From Aptenodytes patagonicus (lineage: Eukaryota > Chordata > Aves > Sphenisciformes > Spheniscidae): a stretch of DNA of 64,000 nt. The notes beneath the pieces are model-generated. The model ran no database searches. It had not been told where the DNA came from and saw only the letters and a list, made by a program, of their open reading frames with translations. The translations under genes and the position numbers were made by a program. Positions 39,401 through 49,100 of the stretch are shown here, piece after piece. How positions within the stretch are numbered: position 1 is the stretch's first letter; each line of letters starts with the position of its first letter. The stretch spans positions 16,929,028-16,993,027 of the forward strand of contig NC_134952.1 in the NCBI RefSeq assembly GCF_965638725.1, read 5' to 3'.

Positions 39401-42400
39401 AATGCTTTTTGTTTTGTGTTTGCATTTGTTAAAGTTCACTTCATTCTGGTTCACCTCTAAGTTGTAACTTTTTTTCAGCTGAGCCCCTCTAAGATGAAGA
39501 ATATGAAAACAAAACTTCTGATTAAATGCCTTTGACCTTTGAGGACATTCAGAATGTCAATCAGATTTTTTCTACTCTGTGTTGAGTCTGATTGTAATCA
39601 GAAGATATAAATGTAAAGCAAGCCCATATCCTACAGGAGTATTAGAGCTTTGATTACTGCAAAGAGAAAAAAAGATTTCTTTTTCCTGTTCTTTATAGTT
39701 CTAAATGTTTGTTTCTTGAATCAGTTTTTTTGCAGATTATGAAATACCTAATCTCCAGAAAGACAAAATCTCACAAATTGTCATCTGGGTTGTGGATGAT
39801 ATTGAAGGACCAGATATGTAAGTTATATCTTAAAAAAAAAAATCCATTTCTCCTTGTTGAACCTGTCTTCAAAATTTCACCTTAGTTTTGTATTTGGTTA
39901 TATTTGTATAGCAGTTAAACTAAAAATATTTTAGATGCTTTCACTAACATATAAGGCATACTCTGCCATTCCCAAAGAGTATATAAATGCTAGAATTAGA
40001 CAAAATAAAAATAAATTCTAATATTAGGTCTGGAGTCCACTTACTAGTTTAGAGATATGCATGTGTGGACCTCAGTACTTGCGTGAAGATATATCACCAA
40101 CAGTTTTACTAAGAAAAGGGTCAGTCTGAATTTCAGATTAAATGTTCACGTAAAATATTTCTTTCGCCTTGCACCCTTTTCATTTACACCTATCTTAACT
40201 GTTTGGAAATCAGTAGAAGTAGGGAAATACCACCAGGGGGCTCATCTTCTCTCAATACTTAAAATCAATCCAACAACAAAAAGTAGGCTTTAACAGGTCT
40301 AATTCTGCTGTTAATTACATTTAAACAAAAAACAGATCAGTCCAAACAGAATAGCCTGTTGGTAAATAGTCAAAGACCAAGTGAAGATTTTCAACAGAAA
40401 CACAGTGGAAAATGGACTTTGAAGTTAACAAAATAAAATAATTAGGCCTGGTTTGGGACTGATTAAAGGAAGAATTAATTCATTATAGCTTTTGTGGGGG
40501 CCCCTACAAATGTGCATAGACTCAGGTGTCACCATATCCACCACTGGTGGCTGAATCCCTGGTTTCATCTGCATTCTTAGGAGCGTGAGGCTTCTGTTCT
40601 TGCTACTCAACCCTTTTTAGTTATATCCATGAATTTTGTGTAGTTTCTTTTTCACATCCCATCTCTTCTCTTTCCTATCTCCTTTTGCTTCTCTTTCATC
40701 AAATTTTGGCATGGCCAACCCAGACCACGTATTTTACCATAGTGCTGTGGAGTCTATGACAAGAGAAGCATGGTTCAGATTAGCATTTCTCAGCTTTTGT
40801 CTTTAAATCAAAGAATCATACCTTTCTGGAAAAAAATATATAGCTCACCTTTGCAACTTCTATTACAAAGAAAAATTAAGACAAGCACTGAATGTTAATT
40901 TATCTTTCAGTTTGTGCTTGTCTGGATGCATGGGAATTTTTGTGTATTTTAATTAATTGCTTTTTACAATTAGTTTGTTCATCCTCATATGGTTTCTTTA
41001 GAGTCATGAGTATTTACTGGGGTAAGTAACACTGACCTTAATACTTGACATTGGTGCAAGTTTTAGAGGTCTCAGTAGGTTCTGTACTATGTCAAGCTTT
41101 CTTTTGCTAATTAGACCACAAAACAAAAATCAGTGCTAGACACAGAAGCTGCATTTAGGATTGTTTCTGGGTTTTTTCGTTCTCCCTGTGTTTTTCTATT
41201 GTTCTATATTCAAGACAGAGGACAAGCTTCTAACAAGAAGAATAATTCTAGTTTATTATAACCAACTTACACTGTAAAGACAGCTATCATCAACTTTAGC
41301 ACCATCTAAATCACTGCCAAAGAATACTACAAATGAAACGTTTATTATTTTACAAAATTATTTAGCTCTTTTCCTGTTTGTCTGGTGAAATATTAAATGT
41401 GGGAATATTGGTTAATAGAATCTGCAAATGCTGCACAGGCTGAAGCCAATCTTCCAGTCTCTGCAAACTGAGTATAAAATGGTAAACGACTGTAAGCAAA
41501 TGAAGTATAAATAGCAATGTACACCAGTTTTCTGTAGCTGTTAAGGAATATGGAAGAGGCAAAGTAATGGGGATTGGATTTACTTTACTAATTCCATCAA
41601 GTTCAGTGAAAGGAAATTAGATAATAAAAGTCTTGCAATAATATTAAAATCCTTTCTCACAGAGATTCCTGTGGAAGTCATACTGTAAAGATACTAGAAA
41701 ACAGGCTGAAAACCCTTGGTTATGATGTCACCTGCACTGATAATTACAAGTAAGTGAAAATCCTCCATAAATGCAGAAGCACCTCATCTATTTTAAATCT
41801 CACGTTTTTCAGACTTAGCATTTTTAAGCCGTGCTTTAAGCAGAACACTACACCTTATTGTATAATTGTAAAATTAAGTGGAACATTGTATTTACACAAT
41901 GTCAGACACAGAAAATGGCCTCATGTATTCCACTTCACTGTAAAATCTTTATTTGGATTGAAAATCTAAACAGCAGTTAAAAACACTGTTGAATGTCTGC
42001 AGAATTACTAGTTATTCACAGTAGTATCCACAGCTCTGGTTATTCACAGTAGATTCTAAGATAAATATCATTGAAGGGAAGCTTTAGACATGATAATACT
42101 GTTGAGTCTGTGTCATTTCTTCATTTGTTTTTCTCAGTTTTCTGCCTGAAAGATGCTAAATAATTGTATATCTTCACAGGTCTGTAATGTTCTTACTCTG
42201 CCTGGATTACCCTGATGATTCTAAGTGTACCCTTTCATCGTAAGTAAAAGAAGTTCAATCCATCCTGAGTGTCATTACAACCAAATAAATAACGCAGAGG
42301 TCAACAGTTCAACAGATTCCACTTCTATCATCTAATATATATCACCCATATGCAATATACAGTATTCTTGAGTTCATTGCTTACTGAGTAAGCAGTTTCT

Positions 42401-45400
42401 ATCTACAAATTGTGCACAATTGTCTGTGGGCACCTGGTGTTCAAAATTAGGTGTTAATCAATTCTCATAGATCACACAATCACAGTGTATATCACTGATG
42501 GTATGAATGAAGTTTGTAAATACCAGTGTTCTGATGCAAAATCTATTACAAATTTGAAATTGTGTCCATTAATATTCTTCCTTGAATAAAGAAAATGTAG
42601 GTCAAATGACAACAGATCTAAAGAACATTTCTCCAGCTCCTGGAACTTTCAGTTCCGAATTTTGAGGAAGTTTTTTTTTAATCTTCCATTTTGTGTGCAA
42701 ACCCAAGTTCTATATTTTAATGTATTTACCTTGAGCCAATAGGTTATCTGCAGAGAATGCAGGTTACATCCAAGATACAACCTTCTTAATTAGCAAGCAT
42801 CACTCCCAAACTATGTTTTAATAGTTTCCCTTCCTATGCATATTTTTCTTTATTGTATAACATGGATTAAATGAATTTATGATGTATTTCAGTGAATTTA
42901 CAGTGAAGATGACTGTTTTCAATTGTGTTTAACTTTCTTAACCTATATGCTGTTGCATGTATAGGTACATATAAGATACTGAATATTGTCGTGGTTTAAC
43001 CTCAGTTGGCAACTGAGCACCACGCAGCCGCTCGCTCACTCCCCCCTACCCGGTGGTATGGGGGAGAGAATTGGAAGAGCACAAGTGAGAAAAACTCATG
43101 GGTTGAGATAAAAACAGTTTAATAATTGAAATAAAATGATAATAATAATAATATGATGATAATAATAATATGATAATAATAATAATAATACACAAAGCAA
43201 GTGATGCACAGTGCAATTGCTCACCACCCGCCGACCGATGCCCAGCCAGTCCCCGAGCAGCGGCCCCCTCGGCCAGCTTTCCCCAGTTTATGTACTGAGC
43301 ATGACGTCACATGGTATGGAATGTCCCTTTGGCCAGTTTGGCTGTGCCCCCTCCCAGCTTCTTGTGCACCTCCAGCCTTCTCAGTCAGTACAGCATGGAA
43401 AACTAAAAAGTCCTTGGCTAGTGTAAGCATTACCTAGCAACAGCTAAAACATCGGTGTGTTATCAACTTTGTTCTCATCCTAAATCCAAAACACAGCACT
43501 GTACCAGCTACTAGGAAGGAAATTAACTCTATCCCTGCCGAAACCAGGACAGGAAAACTTCCTCACAGTTTGGAAAGTTGCAGGATACATAGATGCATAA
43601 AAGTTGTTCTCTAGTTATATTATTTTTATGCATAATCCATACGTTTGGCCAGATCCTATCTCCTACTGTCCTTTTTGTTAATACCCATGTAATATTGCAA
43701 TGACAACTTCTGCTATGAAAAACCTGATTTGCTGTCCCTGGTTATGGCAGCAGAGAGGTGCAACTCCTGCTTACCTGCCTCTGGTTGTGTGGCAGTAGTG
43801 CTTCATGCAGTACAGAAAAGGAGGTGTATATCACTTTCTGTAGCATATGTTCAGTATTTAATACACCCTTACAGAGAAAGTGAGTATTCTCTGTTCCTGC
43901 TGGTCACTGAAAGCTTTTTCTCATCTTGTCATGCGACCACATTTATCCTTACATCCAAATTATATCCCAGCACCAACCTATAAATGTGTGATGAAAACAG
44001 TGGCATTTTAGATATCACTGATAGCTCCAGACTCCTTCTAGGTAGTAGACCATAGAACAGGCTTCCAGGCCTGTTACGGCATTTGTTTGTTACTAGATAC
44101 CACTTGCATGGTGGATTAAAATAGGGTTTCCTTGTTTTGCCAGTGAATGGTAAGGCTTTTGTTCATGTGTCAAAGGAAAATACAGTTGTCCCATGCAAAA
44201 TCACAGCTGTGAACGTGGTGACATTAACAAACTGGAGGAAAAAGCACTTTACAGGACTTTAAAAAATATAATATTGTGAACTCTTAACAGAAGATTTTTC
44301 TCTTCTCCCAGGTTTTAAATCATTTCCCTCAGAGTTTTGTGATGTGGGTGCATTCCTCAGCTGAGGAAATCTGGATGAAAAGGCTTTTGGAAACCATTAA
44401 TGTCTTTTTCTTTCACCTAAGGGATGAGCATACCAGTTCTTCAGTATTACCACATAGCTCTTGCAGTATGTAAGCAGGGGAGCAGCTACCTCTTCCTTTC
44501 CATCCATGGCGGTACTTAAATTAACATAATCACTAGCATATTCTAAGCACCAGTCTCATACTCTCCTGGGGTAGCTACTAAGCAACTCAGCTGTTACCAT
44601 CCTCCTTAGGAAAAGTTTCCTTGCTTCTTTCCCTCCTGAGCCTTCTATTCCCTCCTGTATGCATGGCAATGTAATAGCCTTGATTCACTTCATATCTATG
44701 CTATCCCTAATCAAGACAGAGCTTCCCAATCTGAATGCTAACTATCATTGCCTCTCCCTGAAATTTAAGTAGCTAAAATACTTCAAGCCAATGAATACTT
44801 ACACTTTTCCACAAATCACTTCTCTGCAATAAATAACATCTCAATTGAAATTAGCTGCCCCTTCAGAAAGAGCCTTAAGCAGATGTATGTCAATTATTTG
44901 ATGATTATCTTCTAGATCTGTTTTCTCTGTGGATGGATCCCCGCTCTCTGATGGTCCATTAACTGACATGGGAACAGTTTGGTCAGTAGTGGTATCGCTA
45001 TTAAGAGCGTGTATCTGTTAAGAAAAGGCTTCCTTTGCATAGTGTGTGCTCAGTGTACACACGTTGCCATTTTCATACTTCGCAACAAGTAGTGAGACTA
45101 GGCACGCAGGCTCTGTTGCATGCCCTTTCACAATGGCTATTTGCTGTTACAAATAGCTGGCTGATAGCTGGCTTCTCAGCCTCCAGAGAATAATGTCCTG
45201 AGCCAAAAATATCAGAGTTGTGCAAGTGACTTTTTTGTCACAACTCCCGTTACAGCAGCAGAGTAGGGCTGTGTCAGGGTATCAGAGGGATGACCTAGAG
45301 GGTGCTGTAATTTACTTGGGGCTTCCTGGGTAGTGATAGTGCCCCTTAACTCCTCTCCAGACTTGAACTATGTTGCTGCTGAGTCAAGATTTAGACTTTG

Positions 45401-46032
45401 GCTTGTTAAATTGACACCCGGACGTTTCAAGAAAACTTGTAAGTAAAAAAATACCCACTAGATGGCATAGATGGCTTACAAACATAAGCAGAAAGAAATC
45501 CAGATGCAACCTATTAGTAGTGGTATTTATTACTTGCATTATTGCAATGTCAGGGAGACAGAAATGGATCTGGATACTATTGTATCAAATGCTGTAAAAA
45601 TACAGACCTCTAGGACTGCCGCTGTCTAGAAGAGCTCTATGCAATCTCAAGCATAAAGCCAGAGACAGTAAATGGATGTGGAGAGACAAGGAGGCTCAGC
45701 TATTAAGGTAGAAAGGAGTGTTTCCAGGGTTTTGCACGCAGATATCCTGTTTATAAAATCATGACAGCCAAAGGGAATCTGGTGGTGAGCTCTTATAAAG
45801 AAACTTCTAACAGCACTTGGACTGCAAACTTCATCCTTGGCAACAAACTCCTGATATTTAAAAGAATTCTAACTCAGCTCTGTGCTGTGAACATCCTGTT
45901 TGTTTTCTTTTCTTTAGATCTGCACCAACAGCACAAAGAGGACCTATATCTTCAGGCAGAGAAGGCAGATGGAACAAGCTCATGTTTGTTTCTTTTGTAG
46001 GCTTTTTGTTCAGATTTGCTTTAGTGTACTAA
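30290..46032 (+). CDS. BST1: BST1 (CD157) ADP-ribosyl cyclase 2, complete, nine exons
   Basis: BST1/CD157 is a GPI-anchored cell-surface glycoprotein of the ADP-ribosyl cyclase family, making cyclic ADP-ribose from NAD. Exons are 30290-30459, 34191-34320, 35397-35532, 36020-36102, 36677-36753, 39725-39817, 41663-41749, 42180-42239 and 45918-46032. They join to 316 codons plus TAA; human has 318. Residues 1-25 are a signal peptide. Catalytic-site equivalents of CD38 W125, W189 and E226 are W104, W167 and E205. D126 matches CD38 D147; the preceding residue is G where CD38 has E146. N-glycosylation sequons are NCS, NLS, NST and NGS. All ten family cysteines are present plus one extra at 132. The C-terminus is hydrophobic. 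Identity is very secure; every splice site is GT/AG. Confidence 0.96.
30460..34190 (+). other. BST1 intron 1
   Basis: AT-rich intron of 3.7 kb. A minus-strand open frame at 30950-31294 has no recognisable family features. No repeat family recognised. Confidence 0.8.
34191..34320 (+). CDS. BST1: BST1 exon 2
   Basis: Encodes residues 57-100: EKNCSEIWEAFKNAF, then NKDPCSILPKDYELFINLS. The NCS and NLS sequons are here. Acceptor ATTACAG|T, donor AAG|GTAATG. Confidence 0.95.
34321..35396 (+). other. BST1 intron 2
   Basis: Intron of 1.1 kb with a strong pyrimidine tract before the acceptor. Nothing else recognised. Confidence 0.8.
35397..35532 (+). CDS. BST1: BST1 exon 3 (active-site W104)
   Basis: Encodes residues 101-145 plus one base: SLFWENNQLLVNSFAGRG, then YMSLGDTLFGFCGDFLNWCG. 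W104 corresponds to CD38 W125. The segment GDTLFG aligns with CD38 EDTLLG, with glycine in place of E146. Cysteine 132 is extra compared with human BST1 and CD38 as I recall them. Acceptor ATATAG|TCT, donor ACTG|GTAAGA. Confidence 0.95.
36020..36102 (+). CDS. BST1: BST1 exon 4 (active-site W167)
   Basis: Encodes residues 146-173: GLDYESCPTTEECENNAVES then FWRMASIT. W167 corresponds to CD38 W189. Acceptor CCTACAG|GA, donor ACT|GTAAAT, a weaker donor than the others in this gene. Confidence 0.93.
36677..36753 (+). CDS. BST1: BST1 exon 5
   Basis: Encodes residues 174-198 plus two bases: YAQHSSGVIHVLLNGSAVGG then AYPDP. It contains the HVxLNGS motif shared by the family and the NGS sequon. Acceptor TTGCAG|TAT, donor CAGG|GTAAGA. 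Confidence 0.95.
36754..39724 (+). other. BST1 intron 5
   Basis: Intron of 3.0 kb. It contains a perfect 9-bp inverted repeat at 36892-36916 and a GC-richer patch at about 38.46-38.85 kb that I cannot classify. Confidence 0.75.
36892..36916. repeat. Perfect 9-bp inverted repeat with 7-bp loop
   Basis: TGGGGACAA at 36892-36900 and its complement TTGTCCCCA at 36908-36916 could form a hairpin in BST1 intron 5, 139 bp after exon 5. No known function. Confidence 0.7.
39725..39817 (+). CDS. BST1: BST1 exon 6 (catalytic E205)
   Basis: Encodes residues 199-229 with split ends: FFADYEIPNLQKDKISQIVI then WVVDDIEGPD. E205 is the catalytic glutamate equivalent (CD38 E226). The acceptor is AATCAG|T at 39723-39724. 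The exon then starts with seven Ts and GCAG, so a decoy AG lies 11 bases inside. Using the decoy would give GGA TTA TGA, an immediate stop. Donor ATAT|GTAAGT. Confidence 0.94.
39818..41662 (+). other. BST1 intron 6
   Basis: AT-rich intron of 1.8 kb, nothing recognised. Confidence 0.8.
41663..41749 (+). CDS. BST1: BST1 exon 7
   Basis: Encodes residues 230-258 with split ends: DSCGSHTVKILENRLKTLGY then DVTCTDNY. C233 and C254 match conserved family cysteines. Acceptor CTCACAG|A, donor ACAA|GTAAGT. Confidence 0.95.
42180..42239 (+). CDS. BST1: BST1 exon 8
   Basis: Encodes residues 259-278 with split ends: KSVMFLLCLDYPDDSKCTLS. C266 and C275 complete the conserved cysteine set. Acceptor CTTCACAG|G, donor CATC|GTAAGT. 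Confidence 0.95.
42240..45917 (+). other. BST1 intron 8, contains a solo LTR
   Basis: Intron of 3.7 kb carrying the second solo LTR (42987-43551) antisense to BST1. The rest is AT-rich without recognised genes. Confidence 0.8.
42987..43551 (-). mobile_element. Solo LTR, copy 2, in BST1 intron 8
   Basis: A 565-bp element nearly identical to copy 1 at 29346, with the same TG...CA ends and minus orientation; the larger size comes mainly from an expanded ATA/ATG microsatellite near 43135-43190. I cannot find a target-site duplication: the flanks read TGAATAT on the left and GGAAAAC on the right. No internal retroviral sequence is adjacent. Confidence 0.85.
45918..46032 (+). CDS. BST1: BST1 exon 9 (C-terminal tail, stop)
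   Basis: Encodes the end of S279 and residues 280-316, then TAA: SAPTAQRGPISSGREGRWNK then LMFVSFVGFLFRFALVY. SSAPTAQRGP matches the human SAAAATQRKAP region. The final 17 residues are hydrophobic and fit a GPI-attachment signal, although an arginine interrupts them. Acceptor TTCTTTAG|A. Confidence 0.9.
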
Positions 46033-46142
46033 GTTAATCAACTGAATCCGTGTCCTCTGTTTGCCTTAGCTGGCTATAAATTTGGCTTTAACTAATTTCT
46101 AACTGCACTTTCACCCTAGTTCTGGGAATGGCAAACCTGCAT

Positions 46143-46148
46143 ATTAAA
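46143..46148 (+). terminator. BST1: Candidate BST1 polyadenylation signal (ATTAAA)
   Basis: ATTAAA lies 110 bp after the stop codon. A canonical AATAAA appears only at 48083-48088, about 2 kb downstream. Which is used cannot be decided from sequence. Confidence 0.3.
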
Positions 46149-49100
46149 ACCCTGCATACTTCTATCTAGATACCAACTACTTTTAGTATAAAAAATTATC
46201 CTACTGCTGCTAGAAAGCCTCACCGTTCATTTCCTTTTCTTGAATAGAAGAAATCCATTGCTATTTCCCCTTACCCTTATTCTCCAGAATTAAACTGAGA
46301 ATAATACTTCCTGTTCACATATTTCAGAAAGAAAAGTGAAACTATGCCTGTCATACATCTCCCACACAGCTTACTTCTTCGTAAAAATAATCCTATCATT
46401 TGGCCTTGGAAACTAAGTGTCTGATTATCGTGTTTTGGGAAGGGAAAATATGAATTCAGGTGGGAGAGAGCTTAGATTGCTGACTTAGTACAAGACATAC
46501 TAGGTGAGACAGTGGAAAAATTAAACTAATTTTCTTAAGTAGCCCAGTACTTGGGCCAAACTTACCTGAAACTATCACATAGCGAGATTCTGGCTTGCAT
46601 ACTTGCATACAGTATTTTACCACATACTATCGATTGCTTCATCATCCACACAGCTGTTCCTCAGCTGGCTATTTCCTGGCCACTGGATAGCCAATAGTCA
46701 GGAATACCAGGTCTAGAAAGCTCCATGGGTTTTCCACCATGATGTGATAAGTAGATTTCTGGCATATCAAATTCAGATGAGAACCTGCCAAGTCAGACAT
46801 CTGCCTGCTTGCAGTGAACTGAGTTAGCATGTTTCAGAATATATTGAGGAGAGAGCAGATGCCATCTTGAAGGTCTCTTGTGAATTATCTAAGTGTTCCA
46901 GCTAGATGTTCCTCTAAACCACGAAGACATCCAGCTACCGAGATGACACATAAATCTTGGGACAAAAATAGTTTTTCTTCTAGAAAATAACTTTAATTAC
47001 AATTTTGTTGCACATTCTCTGTTAGCTTCTGTATTATTTATTTGTGTTTGTACTAGCTGATTGTCAGGAAACTGGGATAAGATGTTCCAGTTATCTCAGT
47101 GCATCTGATTTAGGACTACGTTTGAAAGATACAATATCTTAAATACGTTGTTGTTGCTTATTTGTCTGGCTTCCATTCCTGTAATAATCTTTAAATCAGT
47201 TTCAATGCAAATCCCTTTATATTACACACATAGTTGCATTTGCATGTGTCACAGCTGGGTTTGGGCTCAAGCTTGAAGGATTTTTATGTCTGTTTCAGAC
47301 ACTTGCAAAACTACTGAAATCAGAAGTTACAGACCTTTGTATTATGCTTCAAAATTGTCCGCTGCCCATGCTGAAACATTAATCCTTTGATTAGTTCCTT
47401 TAACATCCTCCTCGTTTTTTACTGCTTGTTTGATGCTGTCCTTAACAGCAGCTGCCAGAATAATAAGAGAGGTTTGCAACACAGACACAGCTCAGATAAC
47501 TAAACCCAAGCAATTTTGATCAGTCTTCTATTTGTCCACAGCAGATCACATCATGATACATTTTGGGCCACAGGCTGTAGAGAGTGCACATGAGGCTCAC
47601 GGATAGGTGTCCAAGCCATCTTTCAGTCTAGTGTTGTCCTACCCACTGACCTGTATATTATAGTGCGTGCGGGATTCAGAGAATAGCTTAATACCATTAA
47701 CAAGCCATATGCCTCTTAGGCAACTTCCATCCACAAGCCAAGCATCCCAGCTGGCCAACTTTTGCTTTCCAGCCTATGAAAGCTTTCCAGCCCCTGGATG
47801 CAGTCCACTCCAGCAGTGCAGTCAGTGCTGGCCGTTACATATGATACCAAACACGCTGTAGGAAGTGCTAAATAATTCTGTTTTGAAAAAAAAACCCACG
47901 TAAAATACAAAGTAGGATAGATATGATTCAAATAATTTGAGATTATTTACTGCATAACCTTATATCAAGACCAACACACTCAGAAACCTCTTCCAAGGTT
48001 TTCTTATTTTTAATTTTCTTGCTGCCTTTCCCATTACTTCAACTCAGTAGCAAAGACAGCAATTTTTTTCCAATATCTTTTGAATAAAATGTCTCAGACT
48101 TGCTGGAAAAGCTTGGGAAGATCTGTAAAGATTTTTAGCTAGCCAACTAATATAGCTGGGAAAAAAACGGCGGCAAAGTTTTAGATACATAGGCTTCCTG
48201 AGATCTTAAAGGCAGAAAATTTCAAGCTGAGTGTGGATCGGTTGTTCTGAGTTTAATATAATGGTTTTAATATGTGCGAAAGAACAGTGTGACTGGCATC
48301 TCGGAAGCAGAGGGCAGAAGAAGCGTCAGCAAAGCGAGAAACAATAAGGTCATTTGTTACTCCCAGAGGGAGAGAGAGAGACATGAACAAAAAGTTGTGA
48401 ACAAGAGAATCCCTTATATCTCTCTCTTTTTTATTTCTACATCTACAAAGTGTGTGAATAGTGCTATTTACACATATATTTTACGCATATGTGGTGAGAA
48501 TCAGCTAGGTATGCCTGTGCTCTGTCTTGAACACTCGGTAGATGCTCTGATTAGCAATGTCTCATGTAACAGCTGTGCCAAATTTGGAGAAATCATAATG
48601 TCTGAAAGGCATCTGCCCTTCTCCGTAAACTCATGCAAGCCTGGTAATGTTCAGCAGGGTGCTTCAAATATAGATTCAAAATGTTTCAATCATTCATACT
48701 TATACTAGCAGTACTGCAAAAACAGCTGTCTCCAGACCTGAATTCGAGGGGGAAAATGTTTCACATGAAAACATTATGTATATCACTTCATTTTGATTCC
48801 AGTTGGATCCCACAATCCCAGTTAGATCTGTTAATATCCAACTACTTGTGACAAATGAAAGTATCCTGTACAGGAGCATTACAAGGTGCTCTGCATTTCT
48901 GCAGACAGACCTGTGGAAGCTACTGATACTAAGGTAGCATTTCCTGTCTTTGCCCATTTTGTGGATCACTTAAGAACTCAGTTATGTCACATTTCGTTCC
49001 TATATAGAAATAAATATAATCTCCCCTTTTGCTAACCTACTTTTTTTTTCTGCTGCATGTGTTCCAGTCATTGTGCCTGACAAAAGTCAAACTCTAATTC

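Noticed and set aside
39736..39817. BST1 exon 6 starting after the obvious TTTTTTTGCAG
   Set aside because: It gives an immediate stop codon and loses the conserved GFFA residues; the upstream AG restores frame and family match.
29346..43551. A single provirus flanked by the two LTRs
   Set aside because: The sequence between them is BST1 exons and introns with no retroviral gene remnants, and copy 1 has its own complete target-site duplication.
48274..48708. 144-codon open frame between BST1 and CD38
   Set aside because: No family features and it starts without a good context; likely chance.
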